Positions 9,764 through 16,887 of a stretch of 64,000 bases of DNA are shown here, piece by piece (the stretch's first letter is position 1; each line of letters opens with the position of its first letter). A model generated the notes under the pieces. That model was given only the letters and a program-made list of their open reading frames with translations, had not been told where the DNA came from and did no database searches. The translations under genes were made by a program, and so were the position numbers. Source of the stretch: a virus; IMG/VR virus record IMGVR_UViG_3300045886_000052, positions 1-64,000 of that record. The stretch is one strand, 5' to 3'.

Positions 9764-10063
9764 TCATCCTTCCCCCTTTTCGCCTCTGGCGCGGATCGCT
9801 TGCGCCCCGGTGGCATATGCGCGAATAAAAGTACCGCCTATAGGCGTATGGGGGTCATGCGCCTCGGAAAATTCGTCAAGAATCTTCGCGCACGCCTCCC
9901 GCTCTGCCTCGACGGCCTGCTGCTCGCCTTCGTCCAATCGGGTGAACTCGGCGATGAGGCAGGCGACATCCTCGCTGATTCTGTATTCGGCTAGCCACTC
10001 ACACGCCCGTCTCGCGGCGGCCAGGGATTGCTGGCGCTGTTCAGGTGTTATGGCTTCGCGCAT
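9764..10063 (-). CDS. Small phage protein with EREACAK motif
   Basis: 99 residues. The AVEAEREACAKIL stretch is widespread in small phage proteins of unknown function. Its N-terminus (ITPEQRQQSLAAARR) is echoed in short leader frames upstream of three other genes in this block, so this gene may be their source. It is the last gene of the leftward block, converging with the tail operon. Confidence 0.6.
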   Translation of the reverse strand: MREAITPEQRQQSLAAARRACEWLAEYRISEDVACLIAEFTRLDEGEQQAVEAEREACAKILDEFSEAHDPHTPIGGTFIRAYATGAQAIRARGEKGEG

Positions 10064-10308
10064 AAAACCTCAGTTACGGGTACGTGCTTGTCCGTTACCC
10101 AATCCCAACACGGATTGATTGTCAACCCTCGGCCAAGTCCGAACGGAATAAAGCGCCGTCCTATGTGCTGTCCGCAGCGGTCGCACCTGTAGACAGTGCG
10201 CTGCTCTCCTTTAATCGGGTCAATCGCGCTCAATACCTCTTCGGCGGTGAACTTGTTTTCATTCTTCACATTTCCTCCGGCTAGGGATTGCTGGCGGTCA
10301 GCGGTCAT
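10048..10308 (-). CDS. Small zinc-ribbon-like protein
   Basis: Up to 86 residues with a YRCDRCGQHIG pair suited to zinc binding and a later Cys. Two starts are possible: the ATG at 10308, which overlaps the upstream stop (ATGA), or a GTG about 14 codons later behind GGAGGA. In the second case the first residues (MTADRQQSLA) are only a leader repeat. It overlaps the downstream gene by 16 bases. Function unknown. Confidence 0.55.
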   Translation of the reverse strand: MTADRQQSLAGGNVKNENKFTAEEVLSAIDPIKGEQRTVYRCDRCGQHIGRRFIPFGLGRGLTINPCWDWVTDKHVPVTEVLCAKP

Positions 10309-10568
10309 TCTTCGTCTCTACCGCGAAATTGCTTGATGGCCTCGCGCAGGTCGGACTCGTAGCAGTCGCCACGCCAAGAGTTCTTTCGGCGCTCAATCAC
10401 GCCCTCGCCCAGCAGTTGCCTGTTGAACACGGCGCATTGTCCGCCGCCCTCAAAGACAATGCCCACCATGGGCGTCTTATTCTCCGGGCAGATGAATGTG
10501 GCGACATGAAAGCCTTCGCCCGCTACGCCGTTCCGGTGATAAGCGATTTTCTCAATTTTGATTTTCAT
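10305..10568 (-). CDS. Small hypothetical protein
   Basis: 87 residues, mixed composition, no recognised motif. The ATG lies within the 3' end of a short leader frame (10552-10641), suggesting translation coupled to that leader. It overlaps the next gene by 4 bases (ATGA). Part of the leftward operon that appears to start at operator copy A. Confidence 0.55.
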   Translation of the reverse strand: MKIKIEKIAYHRNGVAGEGFHVATFICPENKTPMVGIVFEGGGQCAVFNRQLLGEGVIERRKNSWRGDCYESDLREAIKQFRGRDEE

Positions 10569-10641
10569 ATTGCCTCTTGCCTCCGGCCAGGGATTGCCGG
10601 CGGGCGTTGGCTAGGGATTGCTGGCGTTGTTCGGGTGTCAT
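10552..10641 (-). CDS. Leader peptide frame with duplicated RQQSLA motif
   Basis: A 29-residue frame starting MTPEQRQQSLANARRQSLAGG. It carries the RQSLA repeat twice and ends 15 bases inside the next gene, whose ATG it overlaps. The motif matches the N-terminus of the 9764-10063 protein and the leaders before two other genes. It may be a coupling leader or a remnant of duplication. Confidence 0.4.
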   Translation of the reverse strand: MTPEQRQQSLANARRQSLAGGKRQYENQN

Positions 10642-10667
10642 AGTTTTAGTCGACGCGGAGGGGAGTT

Positions 10668-10877
10668 TCACCCCTCAACCTGGTTACGCTTATCGAACCT
10701 GGTTCGTAACGCGCGCCGATGTCGCTTGAGCTTTAGCCGCTTCTCAAACTCGCCCGGATGGCATTCAATGAGATGCATAGCCATGCCCAATTCTTGAAAG
10801 AACCGATTGCGGCGCTTCGGACATCCACGCACGGGGCATTGAAAACCTGACCAATTTGTTTGCGCTGCGCATGCCAT
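10668..10877 (-). CDS. C2H2-like zinc-finger small protein
   Basis: 69 residues from an ATG with a good ribosome site (GGAGGAAAGAAC). The core FQCPVRGCPKRR...MHLIECHP has two Cys followed by His and His in a C2H2-like arrangement, and the C-terminus is basic, which suggests nucleic-acid or protein binding. An in-frame ATG at 10946 would add another copy of the DRQQS leader; the internal start is preferred. Confidence 0.55.
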   Translation of the reverse strand: MACAAQTNWSGFQCPVRGCPKRRNRFFQELGMAMHLIECHPGEFEKRLKLKRHRRALRTRFDKRNQVEG

Positions 10878-11013
10878 GTTCTTTCCTCCATTGTTTCTGA
10901 CATCCAGTAAATCCTGGGATTGCTGGCGGTCGGTGGTGGTGGTCATATGGTTTTCAAAGTGAAAGATGCGCCGCCTTCCGGGCCAACGGTAACGCTCTTA
11001 TAGTGCGTCTTTT

Positions 11014-11136
11014 TTACATATGCGGCCAGCAATGAATCTCCTGCGAGAGGCAGGTGAGCGCGAGGCTCTTATCTTCGGCGCTGTCTTTGCTGTTCAGGAT
11101 TTCGGCTTTCTTCTGTTCAAAGTCGGTGATTTTCAT
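11014..11136 (-). CDS. 40-residue hypothetical protein
   Basis: Starts at an ATG 8 bases after AAAGGAG. Charged, probably helical (MKITDFEQKKAEILNSKD). An upstream in-frame GTG has no ribosome site. Too short for a functional call. Confidence 0.5.
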   Translation of the reverse strand: MKITDFEQKKAEILNSKDSAEDKSLALTCLSQEIHCWPHM

Positions 11137-11149
11137 GATTCTCCTTTGG

Positions 11150-11503
11150 TTAGTATCCGCGCTCGTCGCCCGCAACGTCGCGAGTCCGCCAGTCGTTGCC
11201 CTCGTCGTCAATACCAGGAATCTCGGCTGTACCGGCGACCTGCGCGGGCGTGATTGCTTGAGAGGATTGAAATTGGCGAATAGCGTCTTTGACGACCGAG
11301 GCGCCGCGTTCGGCTCTCACGTCAATCGTTCCGTCTGACAGGAACGCTACGAAGCCGTTGTCAATCCAGCCCTTTTTCGCCTGCGTGTTGAATTTGAGAT
11401 AGAGGCGAACGCTCGTTTCTTTCGTCCACAGTTTTGCGCCGTGGTTGTCGTCCGCGTTGATAATTTCCGCTATTGCCTGGGCCGCTTCGATTCTGGTTGC
11501 CAT
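11150..11503 (-). CDS. Hypothetical phage protein, first gene of operon A
   Basis: 117 residues from ATG with ribosome site GGAGGAAAAG. Mixed alpha/beta composition with a KLWTKETSVRLYLKF segment; no catalytic motif seen. It is the first gene downstream of operator copy A (11641-11850), with an 18-bp inverted repeat pair in between. Confidence 0.6.
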   Translation of the reverse strand: MATRIEAAQAIAEIINADDNHGAKLWTKETSVRLYLKFNTQAKKGWIDNGFVAFLSDGTIDVRAERGASVVKDAIRQFQSSQAITPAQVAGTAEIPGIDDEGNDWRTRDVAGDERGY

Positions 11504-11537
11504 TTTCTTTTCCTCCGGTTGTTGTTTCGCTATTTGG

Positions 11538-11638
11538 CAATCAGTAAATCCCACGACCCGATTTTCCCGCAGACCGCGCGAGCCTTGCGACTCTGACCGC
11601 GCTGTCGGTGGTTCCCATTCCGTGGGATTTACTGATTG
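11538..11638. repeat. Inverted repeat pair, 18-bp arms
   Basis: CAATCAGTAAATCCCACG at 11538-11555 and its exact reverse complement at 11621-11638, separated by 65 bases. It lies between operator copy A and the first leftward gene, so the transcript would carry a long-range hairpin in its leader. A similar GGATTTACTG segment appears again near 10905. Confidence 0.7.
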
Positions 11639-11640
11639 TC

Positions 11641-11850
11641 AAACAGCCCTTACGCCGGTATATATAGCAATAGTCATACCGCAGTACGTGGATATAAACC
11701 TAGTGCTGTCAATGCCGCATCGCGGCCCGTTTTCCTATCTATACTATTTGGTACGTAGATTTCGGCCATTTCGGATAAACGTTGATAGCAATAGGGATAG
11801 CTATGCACCAAAACGTATTGCTATTAAACCGTTTGGTGTGATAATTTGCT
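11641..11850 (-). promoter_or_regulatory. Promoter/operator region, copy A
   Basis: First of three related regions (others at 13379-13575 and 14218-14415). It contains the boxes ATACCGCAGTACG, TATTTGGTACGT, CACCAAAACGTATT and AACCGTTTGGTGTGATAATT in the same order as the other copies. A TATAGA -10-like box on the minus strand overlaps the second box. It should drive the genes from 11503 down to 9764. Confidence 0.6.
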
Positions 11851-12075
11851 GACAGCGCCAACCGGACGCCCTACTGGAAGCGGTTCAAACGCTCTCAATT
11901 TAGCCAAGCCGGTCTCGGTCAAAAGTCGTCGCTTGCCGATCAAATAGAAGTCACCGGCCTCTACTGTCAGTGGTTTACCGCGATCCTCGAGCGCTTTGAT
12001 CCGCGAACGGACGGAGCTGCGGCTGGTCAATCCCAGGAGCGCGGCCGCTTGTTCGTAGTTGTATATATTTTCCAT
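11824..12075 (-). CDS. Small helix-turn-helix regulator, copy 1
   Basis: 83 residues. The N-terminal part (YEQAAALLGLTSRSSVRSR) has a helix-turn-helix pattern, followed by a basic C-terminal half. It is nearly identical to the protein at 13550-13801, differing mainly near the C-terminus. It is the last gene of the block driven by operator copy B and sits next to operator copy A. A role as the protein that binds the ACCA-N2-TGGT boxes is an inference from position and duplication. Confidence 0.7.
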   Translation of the reverse strand: MENIYNYEQAAALLGLTSRSSVRSRIKALEDRGKPLTVEAGDFYLIGKRRLLTETGLAKLRAFEPLPVGRPVGAVSKLSHQTV

Positions 12076-12135
12076 AGCTGGATTGTACTCAATTTCCGTA
12101 CCTCGATTTCTCTGTTCGTGCGGCGTGGTCCCATG

Positions 12136-12471
12136 CTAGTACTCCCTCGGTTCATAGCACATTTCGCAGCGGCGAGAAGTGCGGTGTTTCCCGCACGACT
12201 TACAAACGAAAGTTTCAGTGGCTTCGCCCATCGCTATCAATGCTCGCTCCAGGATCGGCACGTTGTGCGCGGCGTCAGCCTGCGCGGCGTCCAATTTCTC
12301 GCGGGCGACTTGCTCGTTTGCGGCCAGGGTGGAATCGAACGCGCCCAACGTCGGCATGGTCACGATCTCCAGGCTGTTGCGCTCTGTCGCCAGCGCGTTG
12401 AGCAGGTCGCGCGCGCTGACCTTGCCCGCCGCGATTCGCTCTTGCAATTTGGTTTCGTTGAGTTGCGCCAT
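12136..12471 (-). CDS. Coiled-coil protein with C-terminal zinc ribbon
   Basis: 111 residues: an alpha-helical N-terminal three quarters and a C-terminal CKSCGKHRTSRRCEMC zinc-ribbon pair. The ribosome site GGGAGGA precedes the ATG. Downstream of a J3-type junction repeat. Function unknown. Confidence 0.6.
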   Translation of the reverse strand: MAQLNETKLQERIAAGKVSARDLLNALATERNSLEIVTMPTLGAFDSTLAANEQVAREKLDAAQADAAHNVPILERALIAMGEATETFVCKSCGKHRTSRRCEMCYEPREY

Positions 12472-12529
12472 TTCATTCCTCCCTTATTCGCGGCCTCGCC
12501 GCAGTTGTGGGGCGTGAGGCCCCGGTAGA

Positions 12530-12757
12530 TTAGTCCTCGTCGTAAATCTTCACGTTATCCATGCCGCGTAATTTCTCTTCTTTCGCTTCCTGAATTGCGC
12601 GGGCGCGAGCCGCTTTCGCCGCAGCGCGTTCTTTGGCCTTCTGCGCGCAAGGCTCGCAGGGGATAGCGTCCGCAGCCCACGGCGTATTTGGCGCGCCGCA
12701 CAGGGTGTGTTGTTCGTAGTTGAACCCGTCTCTGTATTGATGTCTGATTTCCGCCAT
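12530..12757 (-). CDS. Small protein with CxxC and basic helix
   Basis: 75 residues: an N-terminal part with Cys (HTLCGAPNTPW, CEPC) and an Ala/Lys/Arg-rich helix. Ribosome site GGAGGAAGGA. Preceded and followed by J3 junction repeats. The layout resembles small zinc-binding phage proteins of unknown role. Confidence 0.6.
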   Translation of the reverse strand: MAEIRHQYRDGFNYEQHTLCGAPNTPWAADAIPCEPCAQKAKERAAAKAARARAIQEAKEEKLRGMDNVKIYDED

Positions 12758-12824
12758 TTCCTTCCTCCAATTCTCGCGCGGCCCTCGCCGCAGTTATGGG
12801 GCGCGAAGCCCCGGTAGATAACAC

Positions 12825-13010
12825 TTAACCCTCAATGAAAAATGCCGAGTCTCCGTTTTCGTCGTAGGCGTTTACGAATCCGTCGGCAGTGGTTCGCGCA
12901 AGCTCTTTGGCGCGCTCGGTGGCCGCTTTCAGCCCTTCAATGCTCTCTGTTTTTTCTTCGCCGTTGACTTTGTATTTCAATTCGTATTTTCCAGGTTTGG
13001 TAGTTGTCAT
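12825..13010 (-). CDS. 61-residue hypothetical protein
   Basis: Starts MTTTKPGKYELKYKVNGEE behind GGAGGAAAG. Predicted beta hairpin, then helix, then an acidic segment; no family recognised. Lies between two J3 junction repeats. Confidence 0.55.
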   Translation of the reverse strand: MTTTKPGKYELKYKVNGEEKTESIEGLKAATERAKELARTTADGFVNAYDENGDSAFFIEG

Positions 13011-13130
13011 CTTTCTTTCCTCCGTTTCGCGTTGTGAGTTGGGGGCGGTGAGGCCCCGGTGGATTGCTACTTGATTTTGTAACTCGCTGCACGCTCCGGC
13101 ATCGTTCGCGGCGAGAGGCCCCGGTGGACC

Positions 13131-13337
13131 CTAGAAAATGCAGTGCCATTTTTGTTCAATCACCACGTCGGCGTAGCGATCCAGCGTCGCTTGGTCTTCC
13201 TGCGACTGGCCTGGCCCGAACATTCCGCGCATGTTTGCGACCGTGAAATACTCACGCACCTGTTTCTCTGACTCAAACCGATCGCCATTGGCGAATCCGG
13301 TTGAGTCGTTAATCTCGTCAAAATCACTTCGTGGCAT
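13131..13337 (-). CDS. 68-residue hypothetical protein, first gene of operon B
   Basis: ATG with ribosome site GGAGGAAACG. Acidic and polar, ending VIEQKWHCIF. It is the first gene downstream of operator copy B (13379-13575) and is followed by a J3 junction element. Confidence 0.55.
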   Translation of the reverse strand: MPRSDFDEINDSTGFANGDRFESEKQVREYFTVANMRGMFGPGQSQEDQATLDRYADVVIEQKWHCIF

Positions 13338-13378
13338 GTCGTTTCCTCCGATTATCGCGCGGCGTCATTGCCGCTGCG

Positions 13379-13575
13379 ATACTTATTACTAAGCAATCAG
13401 CGTACCACGGTACGCAAGTATAAACTCAATAGAATCAGCGCGGGGTATTGCGCCATTCTGACCGCTACACCATTTGGTACGTGAATTTTGGACATTTCCG
13501 GTAAACGCTGAGAATAAAAGGCTTATCAATACACCAAATGGTACAGCATTTATACCATTACGTGCGATAATTTAG
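13379..13575 (-). promoter_or_regulatory. Promoter/operator region, copy B
   Basis: Carries GTACCACGGTAC (perfect 5-bp arms around AC), ACCATTTGGTACGT, CACCAAATGGTAC and ACCATTACGTGCGATAATT in the same order as copies A and C. The -10-like region next to the second box is weaker here. It should drive the genes from 13337 down to regulator copy 1. Confidence 0.6.
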
Positions 13576-13801
13576 ACGTAGAGCCAAGCGGACGCCCTGC
13601 CGGCAGCGGCTCGAACGCTCTCAGACGGGCCAAGCCGGTCTCAGTCAAAAGCCGCCGCTTGCCGATCAAATAGAAGTCACCGGCCTCTACTGTCAGTGGT
13701 TTACCGCGATCCTCGAGCGCTTTGATCCGCGAACGGACGGAGCTGCGACTGGTCAGTCCCAGGAGAGCTGCAGCTTGTTCGTAGTTGTATATGTTTTCCA
13801 T
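13550..13801 (-). CDS. Small helix-turn-helix regulator, copy 2
   Basis: 83 residues, nearly identical to copy 1 at 11824-12075; the differences cluster in the last 25 residues. It starts at the ATG at 13801, since the conserved first residues MENIYNYEQ begin there; the longer open frame upstream is not shared. Last gene of the unit driven by operator copy C and adjacent to operator copy B. Confidence 0.7.
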   Translation of the reverse strand: MENIYNYEQAAALLGLTSRSSVRSRIKALEDRGKPLTVEAGDFYLIGKRRLLTETGLARLRAFEPLPAGRPLGSTSKLSHVMV

Positions 13802-13854
13802 AGCTGGATTGTACTCAATTTCCGTACCTCGGGCCGATGCCCCGTGGGTTGCTC

Positions 13855-14175
13855 TTATTCGGCTGAAACGAAAGAGCCGCCAGCCTTGCGGAACTTCAAC
13901 AAAATCGTGGTCGGGTTGCCCGCCATCAGCCCGCCGCCTTTGGTGGCCAGGAAGTTGGCGATATTCTTGCCCGTCAAGCACTGCCAATAGGAACCGGTTT
14001 CAGGGTTGTCACCGGCGTCTTCAAGTTCGCGTCGGCGAGCGTCGCTTTCGACTTGCAGGTGAGTCACGTTATCGTCCCTGTCGAACAGTCCCATGACGTG
14101 CGTTCCGTCTTTGACCAGATTGTCGGGATCGATCTCGATATTGATTGTTTCGCGGTTGACTGTGATCGTTTTCAT
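13855..14175 (-). CDS. Hypothetical protein, first gene of operon C
   Basis: 106 residues from an ATG behind GGAGGAAAAG. Beta-rich start (MKTITVNRETINIEI) and a conserved-looking TGKNIANFLATKGGG segment; no motif recognised. Followed by regulator copy 2 and preceded by operator copy C. Confidence 0.6.
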   Translation of the reverse strand: MKTITVNRETINIEIDPDNLVKDGTHVMGLFDRDDNVTHLQVESDARRRELEDAGDNPETGSYWQCLTGKNIANFLATKGGGLMAGNPTTILLKFRKAGGSFVSAE

Positions 14176-14217
14176 TTTCTTTTCCTCCGTTGTTGTTTCG
14201 TTTTCAATTCCAACTGA

Positions 14218-14415
14218 CACTTATTACTAAGCAATTGTCATACCACAGTATGCGCGTATAAGTCCAATGCTGCCAACGCTGCATTTCAGCTTGTCTCGGC
14301 AATTATACCACTTGGTACGTGAGTTTCAACTGGTTACGCTAAATGCTAGAAACAATAGAGATATGAATACACCAAAACGTATTACCATTAAACCATTTGG
14401 TGTGATAATTGAAAA
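14218..14415 (-). promoter_or_regulatory. Promoter/operator region, copy C
   Basis: Best-preserved of the three copies: ATACCACAGTATG, ACCACTTGGTACGTGA, CACCAAAACGTATT and AACCATTTGGTGTGATAATT. The minus-strand promoter at 14302-14329 overlaps the second box. The copy lies between divergent units, the leftward operon from 14175 and the rightward SWIM gene at 14535. Confidence 0.65.
14302..14329 (-). promoter_or_regulatory. Sigma70-type promoter of operon C
   Basis: On the minus strand TTGAAA (14329-14324) is followed after 16 bases by TATAAT (14307-14302). The operator box ACCAAGTGGT overlaps the spacer and the -10, so a bound repressor would block it. Confidence 0.65.
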
Positions 14416-14492
14416 AGAGCGATAACTGGCGCGCCGTAAGCATTGATATAGCAAGAGATATATTTCGGTACAATGGTACGCTGATTGCTTGG

Positions 14493-14498
14493 TATAAT
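14493..14498 (+). promoter_or_regulatory. -10 box of the SWIM gene promoter
   Basis: TATAAT 36 bases before the SWIM ATG, preceded by TACAATGGTACG, which resembles operator half-sites; no good -35 is visible. The gene may be activated or repressed from these boxes. Confidence 0.45.
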
Positions 14499-14534
14499 AG
14501 CGTAGTTGATAACCAGAAAGGGAAGGGAATAGCA

Positions 14535-14897
14535 ATGATCAAACTCGAAAGCAAAACAATGACGAAGGCGATTGAAAGAGCCAAAGCAATCCACCCGAAA
14601 GTGCGCGTAATCAGCGCAACTGATCGGGTGTACGCCGTGACTGGCAGCCGGGGCAACGCTTACACCGTGCGCTTCGTCGTCGCGAACGGCCTGAAGCTCG
14701 GCTCGTGCGACTGCCCGGCGGGCCAGCGCGGTCAAATGTGCTACCACGTAGCAGCTGGGGCGGCCGTGAATATCGGCATCCAGGGAATGCGGCAAGGGGC
14801 TCCGGCCCCTGTCGCGCCGCGGATCGTTCGCAGCGTCGAGCGAGATCAATCTGGCGCGCGGGTGGCCGTAGCTCGCTGTGATAATTGGGTAGTCTGA
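14535..14897 (+). CDS. SWIM-type zinc-finger protein, copy 1
   Basis: 120 residues. It contains CDCPAGQRGQMCYH, a C-x-C-x8-C-x-H SWIM-type zinc motif that binds DNA or protein in known families. The N-terminal half (TKAIERAKAIHPKVRV) and the last residues (RCDNWVV) are shared with the protein at 50696-51064. Starts at an ATG behind GGAAGGGA. A stand-alone SWIM protein, not part of a Swi2/Snf2 helicase. Confidence 0.75.
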   Translation: MIKLESKTMTKAIERAKAIHPKVRVISATDRVYAVTGSRGNAYTVRFVVANGLKLGSCDCPAGQRGQMCYHVAAGAAVNIGIQGMRQGAPAPVAPRIVRSVERDQSGARVAVARCDNWVV

Positions 14898-15015
14898 ATA
14901 GCAAACCTAATCGGCGGCGTGAACAAAACGCCGCACAGATCACACAGTAGCAAGTGTAAGCAGCAAACGGCGCTTACGATCTTTGAAAATTAAACCTCTA
15001 ACGCGAAGGAGACTT

Positions 15016-15249
15016 ATGAATATCATTTCCAAGTTTATGGCCGACAACATCGAAAGCGCGATTCTGGAAGACTTGAAAGCGAATCCCGGCTGGCAATGCG
15101 AGAGTATGATTCACCAACGGATATGTGGCGGTGGCGTTTGGGAGCACTTCCCAGAAACATTCTCGGCATTGGTCAAACTCAAGGAGGAAGGGAAGATAAA
15201 ATCCAGTGGCAACAACGGATTCAATTCTTTCGCTTTCAAACTGGCATAG
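15016..15249 (+). CDS. Possible winged-helix small protein
   Basis: 77 residues from an ATG behind AAGGAGACTT. The pattern of three helices followed by GKIKSSGNNGFNSFAFKL could be a small winged-helix DNA-binding fold, but no family is recognised. It is followed by a strong terminator. Confidence 0.5.
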   Translation: MNIISKFMADNIESAILEDLKANPGWQCESMIHQRICGGGVWEHFPETFSALVKLKEEGKIKSSGNNGFNSFAFKLA

Positions 15250-15252
15250 AAC

Positions 15253-15285
15253 AAAGCGGGCGGGGCGACTCACCCGCTTTTTTTT
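15253..15285 (+). terminator. Rho-independent terminator
   Basis: AAAGCGGG at 15253-15260 pairs with CCCGCTTT at 15273-15280, and the last T residues continue to a run of eight T. It ends the short rightward unit 14535-15249. Confidence 0.85.
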
Positions 15286-15545
15286 ATTCTTTTCAAAAGC
15301 TCCTGCGCCAGTCCATGCGGGCACGGCTCCTTGTTTAGCCAACTATGCGCCTGACAATGGCCTAAATGATCGAACCAGCACTCATCGGGGTCGGTCAGAT
15401 CGGCAAGCAGAGTCAGGATGCCATTGTCGCCCATTGCTATTTCCCCGGTCCCCTCGCAGGGAATCACCATCTCATCGGGTTCGCGTCCGTGTTCGGCCAG
15501 CCTCACGCAAACAAACTGGCCGCACTTTGGGCATTGTTGTTTCAT
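15270..15545 (-). CDS. Small Cys-rich phage protein
   Basis: 91 residues from an ATG behind GGAAGGAAC. Starts MKQQCPKCGQF and carries a CWFDHLGHCQAH segment seen in many phage hypotheticals; the Cys/His content suggests zinc binding. It converges with the rightward unit over the terminator. Confidence 0.65.
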   Translation of the reverse strand: MKQQCPKCGQFVCVRLAEHGREPDEMVIPCEGTGEIAMGDNGILTLLADLTDPDECWFDHLGHCQAHSWLNKEPCPHGLAQELLKRIKKSG

Positions 15546-15563
15546 TGTTCCTTCCTTACTTGC

Positions 15564-15611
15564 AGCGTCGAGCGGGTTAAGGTCGTGCGGGGCGATAACT
15601 GGGTGGTTTAG
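15564..15611 (+). pseudogene. Remnant of a SWIM protein C-terminus
   Basis: The plus strand encodes SVERVKVVRGDNWVV then a stop, closely matching the end of the SWIM protein at 14535-14897 (RSVER...RCDNWVV). Nothing of the N-terminal or zinc region remains. It sits between two leftward genes, so it is a leftover of an earlier rearrangement or duplication. Confidence 0.6.
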
Positions 15612-15931
15612 GCCAGGTCGCTGTTCGGTTCGGTTGGCCACGTCTCGCTCTCTCTGACCCGTTCCACCATGAGAGCATGCCCGGCTTCGGCATCTTCCCG
15701 GGTAGTGTATCGCTCGCATTCCTCATCCAACGTTCCACCAAACACCATTGTCTCGAACAGTATTGGCGCGCCGATCCCACTGAGGTTATGGAGAAAAACC
15801 GTGCTGATCGTGACACCGTTGATTTCGTCCAGCGCTACGAGTCGGTTTTCGGCTTGTGCTAGTCGGCTCCATTCTATTGCGCCATGGCACCGCTTTGGCG
15901 TATGCCCGTCTAAGATATATGAGTCGCCCAT
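15608..15931 (-). CDS. Conserved phage hypothetical protein
   Basis: 107 residues from an ATG behind GGAGGAAGC. The start (YILDGHTPKRC), the FETMVFGG segment and the EDAEAGHALMVERV end are the pattern of a common phage family of unknown function. It belongs to the J4-repeat block. Confidence 0.7.
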   Translation of the reverse strand: MGDSYILDGHTPKRCHGAIEWSRLAQAENRLVALDEINGVTISTVFLHNLSGIGAPILFETMVFGGTLDEECERYTTREDAEAGHALMVERVRESETWPTEPNSDLA

Positions 15932-15966
15932 GCTTCCTCCATTCCACCACGCGGGCCGGGGCGGGG

Positions 15967-16233
15967 TTATTGGCATTTCGTCTCAGTGTGGCAAGGACAC
16001 GAAGGCGACTCGCATCCTTCGCTTACTACGTTTGGCGCGTTAGACCAACCGCTTTTCTCGCATCCGCAGCGCCAGCAAAATTCAGGCTGAGTGTCCGAGC
16101 CGACCTTACCTATCACCAACAGCCTTACATATCCGACGCCTTCACGCGACTCATGCGGATGGCCCTTTGCCTCTTCTACGGTTCCGGCGTGGAACTCGTT
16201 GCAGTGAACGCAGGGTGTAAACGTTTCTTTCAT
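15967..16233 (-). CDS. Cys-rich zinc-binding small protein
   Basis: 88 residues with three Cys clusters (CVHCNEFH, CWRCGC, CESPSCPCH). Ribosome site GGAGAGAAC. It ends in Gln-stop inside a J4 repeat. Function unknown; the Cys pattern suggests at least two zinc sites. Confidence 0.6.
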   Translation of the reverse strand: MKETFTPCVHCNEFHAGTVEEAKGHPHESREGVGYVRLLVIGKVGSDTQPEFCWRCGCEKSGWSNAPNVVSEGCESPSCPCHTETKCQ

Positions 16234-16275
16234 GTTCTCTCCATATCCGCCGCATCCGATAAGACGCGGGCCGGG

Positions 16276-16473
16276 TTATATCCGTTCCGCTTCGGCGATC
16301 TGTTCAGCGTATCCGTTGGCGATAGCCCATTCAGTAACAGACGGGCCTCCGTCCCATGTTGTGTGGTCGTCTGGCGGCGCTTCTCGGTCTAGCCGTGCAA
16401 CTTGTTCAAATTCACCGTTGGTGACGAGGTAAAAATCAACCACGTTACCACGGTCATCAACTTCGTATGTCAT
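16276..16473 (-). CDS. 65-residue hypothetical protein
   Basis: Acidic protein with a predicted beta start (MTYEVDDRGNVVDFYLV) and a helical end. ATG behind GAAGGA. Flanked by J4 junction repeats. No family recognised. Confidence 0.55.
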   Translation of the reverse strand: MTYEVDDRGNVVDFYLVTNGEFEQVARLDREAPPDDHTTWDGGPSVTEWAIANGYAEQIAEAERI

Positions 16474-16503
16474 TCCTTCACCTAAGACGCGGGCCGGGTG
16501 GGG

Positions 16504-16836
16504 TTATTGCTTGCGCTGTGAATAGCAAGCAGCGGCAATGGCGCTCACCTGCTCGAACACTGGGTACATTTCTGGCGACAGAGATAGATGCGCGCGATCC
16601 ATCAACGTTTTCCAGAGTGTTAGCCGCTGCCTGTGCGAGAGGTAGAACCCGTCTTCGTCCCGCGGCTCCTGATAACGCTGCACCACGTCGGCTAGGAATT
16701 GGCGCTCAAACTCGTTAAACGCTATAGATGTTGCAAAGTCGGGATTTTCGATTAGCCATGTAAGCAGCTGCACCTCAATGGCTGTCACCGGGACATAATG
16801 CGACCAGTCGAGTCGCGGGCGTTCGTTACTGCTCAT
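16504..16836 (-). CDS. Helical hypothetical protein
   Basis: 110 residues from an ATG behind GAGGTAAGAG. Mostly helical (NEFERQFLADVVQRYQEP), no catalytic motif. It ends in Gln-stop within a J4 repeat. Confidence 0.55.
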   Translation of the reverse strand: MSSNERPRLDWSHYVPVTAIEVQLLTWLIENPDFATSIAFNEFERQFLADVVQRYQEPRDEDGFYLSHRQRLTLWKTLMDRAHLSLSPEMYPVFEQVSAIAAACYSQRKQ

Positions 16837-16887
16837 TCTCTTACCTCTATTAAGCCATATCCGCCGCATCCGAAGACGCGGGCCGGG

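Larger units (their letters stand above)
12472..13133 (-). repeat. Junction repeat family J3 (four copies)
   Basis: Intergenic elements at about 12472-12530, 12758-12824, 13011-13065 and 13095-13133 share, on the minus strand, ACCGGGGCCTC...GCCCC followed in two copies by a GCGGC-GAG-GCCGC hairpin and then the next gene's GGAGG site. GGGGC/GCCCC stems are kept in the first two copies while the loop changes. They separate four consecutive small genes. Confidence 0.65.
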
